Shown: positions 37,090 to 44,613 of the stretch, one piece after another
Layout: each line of letters begins with the position of its first letter
How positions within the stretch are numbered: position 1 is the stretch's first letter
DNA from: Clostridia bacterium
GTDB taxonomy: Bacteria; Bacillota; Clostridia; Oscillospirales; Acutalibacteraceae
Assembly (NCBI GenBank): GCA_017521425.1
Contig: JAFXCQ010000032.1
Coordinates: 62,001-126,000, forward strand
DNA: 64,000 nt
Direction of reading: 5' to 3'
Position numbers and translations under genes: made by a program
The notes under the pieces: generated by a model
Told to the model about the DNA's origin: nothing
Databases searched by the model: none
What the model saw: only the letters and a program-made list of their open reading frames with translations

Positions 37090-37252
37090 GTCAGGGACTA
37101 GGAATTAGGGACTAGGGACTAGAGACTATAGTAATAATAAAAAATACATCCTATCATTTTTTGTTGATGTAAAAACCAACTTTAAATGATAGGATGATTT
37201 TGTTTATTGCGAAACTACTAATTCCTGTTTCCTGATTTCTGGTCCTTGAACT
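37088..37252. repeat. Palindromic heptamer element C
   Basis: Left arm units at 37088-37136: GAGTCAG, GGACTAG, GAATTAG, GGACTAG, GGACTAG, AGACTAT, AGTAATA. Centre: hairpin 37147-37196. Right arm at 37211-37252: GAAACTA, CTAATTC, CTGTTTC, CTGATTT, CTGGTCC, TTGAACT, whose reverse complement gives GGACCAG, AAATCAG, GAAACAG, GAATTAG, akin to the left units. It fills the gap between two convergent genes and touches both stop codons. Confidence 0.75.
37147..37196. terminator. Hairpin core of element C, probable bidirectional terminator
   Basis: A 13-bp perfect stem (37147-37159 with 37184-37196), CATCCTATCATTT with its complement, and an internal GTTG/CAAC-type pairing in the loop. It has the same CTATCATTT core as element B. 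Confidence 0.7.
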
Positions 37253-38222
37253 ATGGATTACAATTCTTGCACGGTGAATAACCGTTGGAAATTAACTCGC
37301 TTCTGTTACCGTTAAATTCTTTTTTGTTCTTTTCGGACATTCTTCCGACAGAAGAACAGTCGGGGTAGTGGAATTTTTTAGAATTTGTGTTAAGAATATA
37401 TGTTGCTTCGTTTTTCTCACTATCTGATGTAGTTACTTCGGTAGGCTTTACAATAAGACAACTTTCACCGGTTTCATAATCAATTTTGACTGATGGTTGT
37501 GCGTTATAGCAAAACACATTGAAGCATACCCCTTTACCATTATCTTCAACAGAATAACCCTCCATTTTTACACCTTTACAAAGTAAATTCTCACCCTCAA
37601 AAATAGGTGTAACCCTGTACATAACATGGTTGTTAGTTTCTTTAATATAGTCTGCAACCATATTTTCAAAAGGTAGCATTCCCTGAATGTTTAAATATCT
37701 TGTACCGGTTATAAGATTTTTGTCGTTTGCATTTTCGGCGGATAATTGAAAACCGATTAAATGGCATCTGTTATATAAATATTTGCCATCAACACAATCA
37801 TATTTTTTGAGGTGCCAACCACTGGGTTTAATCATTCCAATTTCACCACGTTCTTCTGTTGGCATTGTTTCTCTGCCAAGACATGCAAAAGCAACACCGC
37901 ATCTTCCGCGACTATCTAAATTTGTGTAACTTTCAAATGCTTTTTCTGTGATTTCAGCACTTGTGAATTCTGGTTTATTGTTGTTGAGTGTAATATACGC
38001 TTCGCCTGAATATTCAGGGATATTACTCACAGAAAAAATCTGTTCTGTAGTTGTTGTAACTATCGTTTCTGCATTTGTAACTGTTTCTGTTGTTTTATTT
38101 ATGGTAGTTAATTCTGTAACTAATTCAATAGTTGTATCTGTAACAGTCGCTTCTGAATTGCCACCACAAGCAGTACACAACAAAATAACTAACAAAATTG
38201 TCAATAACTTAATATTTTTCAT
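37251..38222 (-). CDS. DNA/RNA non-specific endonuclease lipoprotein
   Basis: A 323-residue lipoprotein: signal peptide with lipobox CTAC, a Thr-rich linker (about 25-65), then a beta-beta-alpha-metal nuclease domain. The catalytic His lies in YNRCHLIGFQLSAENANDKN and the metal Asn region in TGTRYLNIQGM, as in EndA-like nucleases. The C-terminal part (from about 275) has HYPDCSSVGRMSEKN and GYSPCKNCNP, a small Cys motif like the metal-binding module found on other secreted nucleases. It probably degrades extracellular DNA. AGAAGGGTGA precedes the ATG. Confidence 0.85.
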   Translation of the reverse strand: MKNIKLLTILLVILLCTACGGNSEATVTDTTIELVTELTTINKTTETVTNAETIVTTTTEQIFSVSNIPEYSGEAYITLNNNKPEFTSAEITEKAFESYTNLDSRGRCGVAFACLGRETMPTEERGEIGMIKPSGWHLKKYDCVDGKYLYNRCHLIGFQLSAENANDKNLITGTRYLNIQGMLPFENMVADYIKETNNHVMYRVTPIFEGENLLCKGVKMEGYSVEDNGKGVCFNVFCYNAQPSVKIDYETGESCLIVKPTEVTTSDSEKNEATYILNTNSKKFHYPDCSSVGRMSEKNKKEFNGNRSELISNGYSPCKNCNP

Positions 38223-38239
38223 AAAACGAATTCACCCTT

Positions 38240-38271
38240 CTTTCTGTTTCCGATTTTCTGGTTCCTAACGA
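38240..38271. repeat. Heptamer array (element D)
   Basis: CTGTTTC, CGATTTT, CTGGTTC, CTAACGA at 38244-38271 are 7-nt units nearly identical in order to the right arm of element C (CTGTTTC, CTGATTT, CTGGTCC, TTGAACT). The array fills the 42-nt gap between the nuclease and PHP genes and reaches the PHP stop codon. Confidence 0.6.
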
Positions 38272-38957
38272 GTATGTTTAAAATCTGTTTTATAAAGCTC
38301 GTAGTTTAGCGCTTTCAATTCTCTCAAAAGGTCATCGTTTGATTTTATTTCATTTTCAAAAATAACACCGCCGTGCGCTAAATCTTCAACTTCGTGGAAA
38401 TCCGAACCTGCAACTACAATGTCTTTGTTGTGATATTTTGCCCAAGCTTCGGCAATAGGATTTGAAGAATAGTGACGAGGGTTTCCATTAAATACTTCAT
38501 AACCATCAAGAATTTCCCAATCCTCAACAGTAAGACCGCGTCTGAAAGGATGTGCCTGTAAGAATAAAAGACCGTTTCTTTTAGCAAGTTCAGAGAAATC
38601 TTCAGGCGAATATGCCATTAAATCACCGTTGTTTCTTAAAAATTCTTCTGTTACACCATAAACGAGGTAATCATTTTCACTTTCGTAAAAATTGATTTCC
38701 ATACCTAAAAGAAGAACCATTTTACCATCTAATTCTTCTTTTAATATGTTATATCCCTCTAAAAAGTGTGTAACCTTTTCATCCCAGGAGGCATCTTTGT
38801 ATTTTTTATTGTTGAATGCCGAACTGTTCATATGGTCTGTTACAACAATTCCGTTATAATTTGTTGTAAGATATAATTCTGCAATCTGTTTTGCAGGAAT
38901 ACTGGCACATCTGCTTACTTCGTCTGTGTGCAAATGCATCTCAAATAGGTAACTCAT
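38265..38957 (-). CDS. PHP-domain phosphoesterase-like protein
   Basis: A 230-residue PHP-fold protein. Metal motifs: EMHLHTDEVSRC, GIVVTDHMN, LGMEINFYE, LFLQAHPFRRG and VAGSDFHEVEDL. Small PHP proteins of this kind are metal-dependent phosphoesterases (histidinol-phosphatase or nucleoside phosphate types); substrate unknown. The start at 38957 has AGGAG inside the long inverted repeat shared with the divergent oxidoreductase gene. Confidence 0.82.
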   Translation of the reverse strand: MSYLFEMHLHTDEVSRCASIPAKQIAELYLTTNYNGIVVTDHMNSSAFNNKKYKDASWDEKVTHFLEGYNILKEELDGKMVLLLGMEINFYESENDYLVYGVTEEFLRNNGDLMAYSPEDFSELAKRNGLLFLQAHPFRRGLTVEDWEILDGYEVFNGNPRHYSSNPIAEAWAKYHNKDIVVAGSDFHEVEDLAHGGVIFENEIKSNDDLLRELKALNYELYKTDFKHTR

Positions 38958-38966
38958 AATAATATT

Positions 38967-39082
38967 CTCCTGAAAAGAATTTTTACATAATTATATTCTT
39001 TTTTTTATTTATTGTCTATACACCTATTGAAAAAAATAGAGAAAAATGATACTATTTAACTATGTAAAATTCTTTTCAGGAG
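38967..39082. promoter_or_regulatory. Inverted repeat covering both divergent leader regions
   Basis: Arms 38967-38989 and 39061-39082 are complementary over 22-23 nt with one missing base. Each arm includes TATGTAAAA, TTCTTTTC and the AGGAG ribosome site of its own gene, so the PHP and oxidoreductase transcripts would start with nearly the same 5' sequence. Confidence 0.75.
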
Positions 39083-39091
39083 GACTGGGTT

Positions 39092-40162
39092 ATGTCAAAG
39101 TTAAAAGCAGCGATTATTGGTACAGGTGGTATAAGTAACGAGCATATAAGTGCTTATTTAAAAAATGAAAATGTTGAACTTTATGCTTTTTGTGATATTA
39201 ACGAAAAACAACTTAATTCAATGGCAGAAAAGTATGGTGTTCCGAAAGAAAGATGTTTTTTAGATAAAGATGAAATGTTAAAAGCATTGCCAGAGATTGA
39301 CATTGTAAGTGTCTGCACATGGAATAGTGCTCACGCAGAATGTACTATTGCAGCACTTAATGCCGGTAAAAATGTTCTTTGCGAAAAACCAATGGCTATG
39401 AATACCAAGCAAGCGGAAGAAATGCTTGAAGCAGCAAAGAAAAATAATAAACTTCTTCAGATTGGTTTTGTAAGAAGATATGGTAACGATGCTGATGTAA
39501 TGAAAGATTTTATAGATGCAGGTTACTTTGGTGATATTTATTACGCAAAGGCTACATATTTAAGAAGAAATGGTAACCCTGGTGGTTGGTTTGGTGATAA
39601 ATCCCGTTCAGGCGGCGGTCCACTTATAGATTTAGGTGTTCACGTTATAGATTTAGTTCGTTACCTCTGCGGTAACCCAAAACCGGTTTCAGTTTATGGT
39701 GCTACATTCCAGAAGCTCTTTAACCGTCCTGACATTAAAGGTGGTAAGGGTTATAACTCGGTTTCAGCAGGTAAAAATGATATTTGCGATGTTGAAGATT
39801 TAGCAAGTGCTATGATTCGTTTCGATAACGGTCTTGTTCTTTCTGTTGAAGCTTCATTTTCACTCAATATTAAAGAACCAAAAGGTGATATTGAATTTTT
39901 CGGCACAAAAGCGGGTGCAAAACTTTCTCCCGAAGTTGAAATTTTTACAGATGAACAAGGTTATTTAGTAAATGTTTCATTTGATAAAGAAACATCTTTG
40001 AGTTTTGATGGACTCTTTGCAGGTGAAATCAATCACTTTGTGGATTGTTCGCTTAACAATGTTCCTTGCAGAGCACCGGCAGAAGATGGTGTTGAGCTTA
40101 TGAAAATTTTAGATGCTGTTTATGAATCTGCAAGAACTGGTCACGAAGTAATTTTAAAATAA
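39092..40162 (+). CDS. Gfo/Idh/MocA family oxidoreductase
   Basis: A 356-residue NAD(P)-dependent sugar or inositol dehydrogenase-like enzyme. Rossmann start AAIIGTGGISNEHISAYL, the CEKPMAMNTKQAEEM motif with catalytic Lys, and GGGPLIDLGVHVIDLVRYL in the C-terminal domain are visible. Specific substrate unknown. GGAGG lies ten bases before the ATG. It shares an inverted-repeat control region with the divergent PHP gene, so joint regulation is likely. Confidence 0.9.
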   Translation: MSKLKAAIIGTGGISNEHISAYLKNENVELYAFCDINEKQLNSMAEKYGVPKERCFLDKDEMLKALPEIDIVSVCTWNSAHAECTIAALNAGKNVLCEKPMAMNTKQAEEMLEAAKKNNKLLQIGFVRRYGNDADVMKDFIDAGYFGDIYYAKATYLRRNGNPGGWFGDKSRSGGGPLIDLGVHVIDLVRYLCGNPKPVSVYGATFQKLFNRPDIKGGKGYNSVSAGKNDICDVEDLASAMIRFDNGLVLSVEASFSLNIKEPKGDIEFFGTKAGAKLSPEVEIFTDEQGYLVNVSFDKETSLSFDGLFAGEINHFVDCSLNNVPCRAPAEDGVELMKILDAVYESARTGHEVILK

Positions 40163-40194
40163 TTCAGAGTTAAATCTGAAAGGGTGGGAAAATA

Positions 40195-41334
40195 ATGCAT
40201 AAATGTGATAGTTGCGGTAAAGTTGTTGTAAACGAACAAGACTATATGTGTCCGCATTGCGGTGCGGTTTCAAATAAGCATTGTGACCATAACACACATT
40301 TGCCTGATGATAAGTATAACAGAGCAAATGATTACAGAACTACTGCCGCAGAACATAATAGCAAAACTTATAATTATGAAAAAGTGCCAAGAACAGATGC
40401 AAACCAGAAATTTGATATTAACGATTTAGCAAATATAAAAAATGCAGAAGATGCCAAAAGAATTGCTAAAAAAGCATTTATAGAGCAGGACCAAAATGGC
40501 AGGAAAAAGTTTAAACCACTTGCAATCGTTCTTATAGTTATTTTTGCAGTTAATATATTTGGTAATCTTTTAAGTGCTGTTGGTGATGGAATAGACAATG
40601 TTTTTGACGAACTTGAGTACGCGTTTGAAGATATCGGAAATGCCGATTATACATTCGGTGAAGAGAAATTAACTCACCTTATTGATGTATCGCCAATAGT
40701 AACAGGTGGTAGGTATGATAAAGAAAATGACTGCCTTGAAATTACTTGTTCTGATTTTTATTTCGGGTTTAATGTTACTCAAAACGAAGATTATGAAGTT
40801 GTTACTGAAGATTGGTCAGATGAATTTACATTTCCTTCTGTGTATTTCGGCGAAGGTGATGTAAGAGTATCTTTTGAAGCACTTAATGAAAAACAGGTTG
40901 AAGATAGAGAAGTGCTTTATGATGTAGATAGTGAAGATATGACCGTTTACGGCGAAATAACCGAAGATGGTATTATAAAAATTTACGGTCTTGCACCATC
41001 AATGAAGCGTTTATCAGGTAACGAAATATATATACGTGTTTCCCATATCAGGGTTCTTTCCGAAAACGAAGAAACAAATGAAAAATTTGATTACTTGGTT
41101 TCATTACCGGCTGAATTTGTAAAAATCAATGATGATAATTCAATTGAGTTCTACGATATTTATGCAGATTTTGATATAGTTATCAATGAAAAATTAGATT
41201 TCAATGACCAGTATGTACCTGATGAATATGTAGAGTGTATTGAATTTAATGATACAGATAAATATAGTGACAATATATTTGAAAGTGTTCCTGCCTCTGT
41301 AGAGTACACAGAAGTGGTTACTTTAGTTGACTGA
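40195..41334 (+). CDS. Zinc-ribbon membrane protein of unknown function
   Basis: A 379-residue protein with an N-terminal zinc ribbon (CDSCGKVVVNEQDYMCPHCG), a charged linker (to about 100), one membrane helix (LAIVLIVIFAVNIFGNLL) and an acidic, beta-rich outer part. I know no function; zinc-ribbon/TM proteins of this type are common in Clostridia. AAAGGGTGGG precedes ATG 40195, and a small TTCAGA/TCTGAA hairpin lies just upstream. The next gene starts one base after its stop. Confidence 0.65.
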   Translation: MHKCDSCGKVVVNEQDYMCPHCGAVSNKHCDHNTHLPDDKYNRANDYRTTAAEHNSKTYNYEKVPRTDANQKFDINDLANIKNAEDAKRIAKKAFIEQDQNGRKKFKPLAIVLIVIFAVNIFGNLLSAVGDGIDNVFDELEYAFEDIGNADYTFGEEKLTHLIDVSPIVTGGRYDKENDCLEITCSDFYFGFNVTQNEDYEVVTEDWSDEFTFPSVYFGEGDVRVSFEALNEKQVEDREVLYDVDSEDMTVYGEITEDGIIKIYGLAPSMKRLSGNEIYIRVSHIRVLSENEETNEKFDYLVSLPAEFVKINDDNSIEFYDIYADFDIVINEKLDFNDQYVPDEYVECIEFNDTDKYSDNIFESVPASVEYTEVVTLVD

Positions 41335-41335
41335 T

Positions 41336-41860
41336 ATGAAAAAAACAAGATATACAACTATTTCAGGTATGGTTTCTGCATTGTCGGTGGTTATAATGCT
41401 ACTTACAAATATAATGCCGTCTATGATGTATGTAATTCCTATTATAACCGGCGCAATAGTTTTTGCGGTTAATGAAATAATTGGTAAAAAATGGGCTTTG
41501 GGCGTGTTCTTTGTAACAAGCTTTATTTCATTTATACTTTTAACCGACAAAGAAGCGGCACTCAACTATACTTTGTTTTTTGGTTATTACCCGCTATTAA
41601 AACCATTATATGAAAAACTACCAAAAGCACTTTCGTGGAGCGTAAAGGTTTTGACCTTTAATGTTGCTCTTGTTGTAATTGGTCTTATAGTGACATTCAT
41701 TTTCAAATTACCGTTTTTAGATGAAGATATAGGTAAACTTACTATTCCTGTATTTGCTGTTCTCTTTAATGTAGTTTTCGTAATGTACGATATTATGTTT
41801 AATGTGTTTAAAACAAGGTTGGCACCATTATTCAGTAAATTAAAGAATAAACTCTCTTGA
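41336..41860 (+). CDS. Small multispan membrane protein
   Basis: A 174-residue protein with about five membrane segments: basic MKKTRYTTISGM, then SALSVVIMLLTNIMPSM, and a late FFGYYPLLKPLYEKLPK loop. The size and first helix recall substrate-specific (S) components of ECF transporters, but I cannot confirm this. ATG 41336 is one base after the preceding stop; the longer TTG frame start at 41327 is less likely. Confidence 0.6.
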   Translation: MKKTRYTTISGMVSALSVVIMLLTNIMPSMMYVIPIITGAIVFAVNEIIGKKWALGVFFVTSFISFILLTDKEAALNYTLFFGYYPLLKPLYEKLPKALSWSVKVLTFNVALVVIGLIVTFIFKLPFLDEDIGKLTIPVFAVLFNVVFVMYDIMFNVFKTRLAPLFSKLKNKLS

Positions 41861-41885
41861 CTTTTTGTATTGTAAAGTGTAATAT
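41857..41885 (+). promoter_or_regulatory. Sigma-A promoter of the PAP2 gene
   Basis: TTGACT (41857-41862), a 17-nt spacer and TAATAT (41880-41885). The -35 box overlaps the stop of the preceding gene. Confidence 0.65.
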
Positions 41886-41914
41886 ATTTTTATATTCTTT
41901 TAGGAGGAAAAATT

Positions 41915-42520
41915 ATGGATATTTTTTCAGCATTTACCAGTTTCGATTGGGCTGTATTCCAATTAGTTGAAAAACTCTGGAATCCTGTTCTCGACGCGAT
42001 TATGATTTTTATCACTCACTTAGGTGATGACGGTATTTTTTGGATTGCTTTAGGTTTAATACTTTGCATTTTCAAGAAAACAAGAAAATACGGTGTGCTT
42101 GTTCTTTTGGGATTAGGTATTGCAAGTTGCATCAATAACCTTGTACTTAAACAAATCTTTGAAAGACCGAGACCATTTAATTTTGAAGGTTGGCCGGCAG
42201 AGTTTATTTATCCTAACCTTGTAGAAAAACCGCACAGCTTCTCATTCCCATCAGGTCACACTTCATCTTCATTAGGTGCAGCAACACCACTCCTTATTAA
42301 AGCAAACAAAAAACTCGGTATTCCAATGTTTATTCTTGCTTTACTTATTGGTTTCTCAAGAGTTTACATCCATGTTCACTACCCAACAGATGTTATCGTT
42401 GGTACAATAGTTGGTATCATAGGCGGTATCTTAGCAGTTGTAGCATTCAAATATGGTATGCCACTTGCAAAGAAGATTCTTGGTGAGAAGATTATAACAA
42501 AAATATTTGGCGAAATCTGA
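41915..42520 (+). CDS. PAP2-family membrane phosphatase
   Basis: A 201-residue membrane protein with six hydrophobic segments and the full PAP2 signature: KQIFERPRPF, FPSGHTSSSLGA and SRVYIHVHYPTDVIVG. Enzymes of this family dephosphorylate phosphatidic acid or undecaprenyl pyrophosphate; the latter would recycle the wall carrier lipid. Single gene with its own promoter and terminator. TTAGGAGG precedes the ATG. Confidence 0.9.
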   Translation: MDIFSAFTSFDWAVFQLVEKLWNPVLDAIMIFITHLGDDGIFWIALGLILCIFKKTRKYGVLVLLGLGIASCINNLVLKQIFERPRPFNFEGWPAEFIYPNLVEKPHSFSFPSGHTSSSLGAATPLLIKANKKLGIPMFILALLIGFSRVYIHVHYPTDVIVGTIVGIIGGILAVVAFKYGMPLAKKILGEKIITKIFGEI

Positions 42521-42544
42521 TGACCGTTTATTTTGGCGTAGAAC

Positions 42545-42576
42545 AAACCCCTGAAGTTAAGGCTTCAGGGGTTTTA
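42545..42576 (+). terminator. Intrinsic terminator after the PAP2 gene
   Basis: A 12-bp perfect stem (42545-42556 with 42563-42574), loop TTAAGG, then TTTT. Confidence 0.85.
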
Positions 42577-42582
42577 GTCATT

Positions 42583-42624
42583 TTTGATTTAAAAATACCC
42601 AACACCTGACACCTGATTATTAAA
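42583..42624. repeat. Heptamer array (element G)
   Basis: 7-nt units directly after the PAP2 terminator: clear units are ACCCAAC, ACCTGAC, ACCTGAT, TATTAAA (42597-42624); the preceding bases fit the period loosely. Short and single-sided. Confidence 0.45.
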
Positions 42625-42637
42625 TCCCTTTTTCGAC

Positions 42638-42666
42638 TTGAAATACTTACCGATATATGGTAATAT
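42638..42666 (+). promoter_or_regulatory. Promoter of the membrane protein gene at 42697
   Basis: TTGAAA (42638-42643), a 17-nt spacer and TAATAT (42661-42666). Confidence 0.55.
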
Positions 42667-42696
42667 AATATAAGTAATGAATTTAGGTGAGAAAAT

Positions 42697-43278
42697 TTGC
42701 GAAAGAAAATTACTTTAAACATATTTTCAATAGCATTTGTGTTAGGTGTTCATGCCTTGCTTTGCTTTGTTTATCATAAAATATGTTTTTTAGATGGTGT
42801 TTACCTTTGGGGTGACCTTAAAGGTGTTTTATATATAATAGTATTAGTGTTTATGTTTTTACTTGCCCCTTTGTGTTATTATATTTCAGGTCGCATATTC
42901 ACACGCTTTGCAAACAAAAAGTTTTATATAACTACTGTATGGGTTATATTTTCAATACTTTCTGTTCTGGGGGTTATTGCTATTTTTAAACCTGAATTAC
43001 AGAATTTTTACCTTCTTGTAAATTCACCGTCTTATATGTATTATTTGTTGTTTAAAGACAGTGTAATTTACATTTCTGTTCCTGCTATGGCAATTACAGG
43101 GCTTTTTCCTGCTATGTTTTCAAGAAATGGTTATGTCAGAAAGAAAAGGCAGAAAAACGAAATAACAATGGATGAACTAAATGAAAGAATAAACTCTGCA
43201 AACGAAGAAACAGACGAGCTTGAGGGCTATGACGAAATTGTAGAGGTTGAAAAATCAGAAGAAAATGAAGAGAGCTAA
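42697..43278 (+). CDS. Membrane protein of unknown function
   Basis: A 193-residue protein with four hydrophobic segments (residues 5-145) and a charged tail rich in Glu/Asp (ELEGYDEIVEVEKSEEN). No known domain. Start is TTG 42697 with AGGTGA six bases upstream. The stop lies inside a bidirectional terminator shared with the convergent zinc-ribbon gene. Function unknown. Confidence 0.6.
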   Translation: MRKKITLNIFSIAFVLGVHALLCFVYHKICFLDGVYLWGDLKGVLYIIVLVFMFLLAPLCYYISGRIFTRFANKKFYITTVWVIFSILSVLGVIAIFKPELQNFYLLVNSPSYMYYLLFKDSVIYISVPAMAITGLFPAMFSRNGYVRKKRQKNEITMDELNERINSANEETDELEGYDEIVEVEKSEENEES

Positions 43279-43299
43279 GACTTACAAGGTCTTAGCTCT
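43271..43299. terminator. Bidirectional terminator between convergent genes
   Basis: An 11-bp perfect stem (43271-43281 with 43289-43299), loop TTACAAG, followed by T-rich sequence. It includes the stop codons of both genes. Confidence 0.85.
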
Positions 43300-44001
43300 T
43301 TCTTTTTTCATACCTTTATTAGTTATAAAGTTCAGGACAAAATTCAAAGTGAAAAGAATTATTCCTACGAAAATTCCAAAGTGGACATTGCCGGTGAAAA
43401 GTTCTGTTCCGTTAGTAGTGAAATTATTTATTGCTATACTGTAAAGAACAGGGGAGAGTGTAAAGCAAAGTGCAGAACCTGCACAAAGCACACAGTTTAT
43501 AGTCGCTTTAAGTCGTGACGCACAAGCTAAAATGCAGATGAAATTCAATACACCAAATACAACAGCAAGGTAAAGGAGTAATAATGCAATAAATATCAAT
43601 GCAAAGCTTATACCCATTTCATCAAGCTTTATAAGATTTATAAGTGAACCCCAGTTGAGATTTAAAAGTTTGTTGAGTGTAAAATCTAAAAGAGTGACTT
43701 TGCTTGTACTATCCGACAAAAAAGGTAAATGGAATATGTAAGAAGCAACAGGTAAAATAAGAACAATCAACGGAACAAATGTAAAAATAAATCTTACAAT
43801 TCTTAATTTATTTCCGAATAAGGAACTTTTGAAGTTTCCGGTGAAAATTCTGAATTTTGCCCAGGCGGCCTCTGCCTTTTTTGCATCTTTTTCGAGCATA
43901 TTTTCCCAGTCGTAGTTTGGTATATTTACACCACAATGCGGACATTCCGCTTTAATATCCCAGAAATGCAATTGTTTAAAACAATGTGGACAGTATGACA
44001 T
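43282..44001 (-). CDS. Zinc-ribbon membrane protein
   Basis: A 239-residue protein. It starts with two CxxC knuckles (MSYCPHCFKQLHFW, AECPHCGVNIPNY), a linker with KKAEAAWAKF, then four membrane segments. Function unknown; the zinc ribbon before membrane helices recalls the 40195 gene. ATG 44001 has CACCTCC (GGAGGTG on its strand) six bases away; the GTG start nine bases upstream is rejected as it overlaps that site. Confidence 0.6.
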   Translation of the reverse strand: MSYCPHCFKQLHFWDIKAECPHCGVNIPNYDWENMLEKDAKKAEAAWAKFRIFTGNFKSSLFGNKLRIVRFIFTFVPLIVLILPVASYIFHLPFLSDSTSKVTLLDFTLNKLLNLNWGSLINLIKLDEMGISFALIFIALLLLYLAVVFGVLNFICILACASRLKATINCVLCAGSALCFTLSPVLYSIAINNFTTNGTELFTGNVHFGIFVGIILFTLNFVLNFITNKGMKKERAKTL

Positions 44002-44016
44002 AAAGTGCACCTCCTA

Positions 44017-44613
44017 TCAGAAATCACGATTAGAATTAAGAATTAAAAATTAAAAAATTAAAAATTGTGGGACCTGCGGTCGGCTATTATATTTAATTCT
44101 TAATATAATTCAGTTTTCTTTTTCATTTTTAGATTTTGATGTTTTTATGATACTTGCTAAAAGATTACCTATTTCTTCACAATCTCTTAGCATTGAAATT
44201 CCTTGTTGTTCTGTTAAATAGTCTGTTGCTACGAGTAATTCTAACCAGTATTTTGTTTCTAATGCTTCCTTGAATGCTATATGCAGTTTCGCTATAAAAT
44301 CCGAGTTGCTTTGGGCAGCCTGAGATTCAGAAACATTTGCACCTATACTCGTGCCGCTTTTTAATAACTGCTTTGATAAAATATATTCAGCTTTTTCTTC
44401 TGTCAAATACTTGTACAAATTAACTATTCTTATAGAGAAATTGAAGCTTTTTTCTTTTACCGGGTTACTCATTTCTTTCTCCTCTACCAGAATTAATTAT
44501 TAAAAGTTGAGATTTAGAGGCACAATAAATGAAACTATAAGTTGACTTATACAATTAAGTAATATAATTACGGCGTAGCCCCTCAATTTTTAATTCTTAA
44601 TTTTTAATTTTTA
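44017..44613. mobile_element. Candidate heptamer-armed element carrying a four-helix-bundle gene
   Basis: Left arm 44017-44107: 7-nt units (AATTAAG, AATTAAA, AATTAAA and variants), then ATTGTGGGACCTGCGGTCGG, an AT-rich part and a TTTAATTCTT (44092-44101) pairing with AAGAATTAAA (44038-44047). Right arm 44541-44613 is an inverted, diverged copy: AATTTTT, AATTCTT, AATTTTT, AATTTTT, preceded by CGGCGTAGCCCCTCA. Between them lies one minus-strand gene. Mobility is inferred from the palindromic layout shared with elements B and C; no transposase or target duplication is seen. Confidence 0.5.
44110..44472 (-). CDS. Four-helix-bundle protein (23S rRNA intervening-sequence/S23 family)
   Basis: A 120-residue all-alpha protein with the family hallmark LLKSGTSIGANVSESQAA followed by KLHIAFKEALETKYWLELL. 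Members form pentameric four-helix bundles; relatives are encoded in 23S rRNA intervening sequences, and Avd of diversity-generating retroelements has the same fold. No rRNA gene or reverse transcriptase is present here. AGAGGAG lies before the ATG on the minus strand. The gene is enclosed by inverted heptamer-repeat arms, which suggests it is part of a small element. Its molecular role is unknown. Confidence 0.85.
   Translation of the reverse strand: MSNPVKEKSFNFSIRIVNLYKYLTEEKAEYILSKQLLKSGTSIGANVSESQAAQSNSDFIAKLHIAFKEALETKYWLELLVATDYLTEQQGISMLRDCEEIGNLLASIIKTSKSKNEKEN

Noticed and set aside
44110..44472. Accessory protein of a diversity-generating retroelement (Avd)
   Set aside because: The fold family fits, but there is no reverse transcriptase, template repeat or variable repeat in the window.
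44110..44472. Gene inside a 23S rRNA intervening sequence
   Set aside because: No rRNA gene sequence surrounds it; the neighbours are a zinc-ribbon gene and homoserine dehydrogenase.
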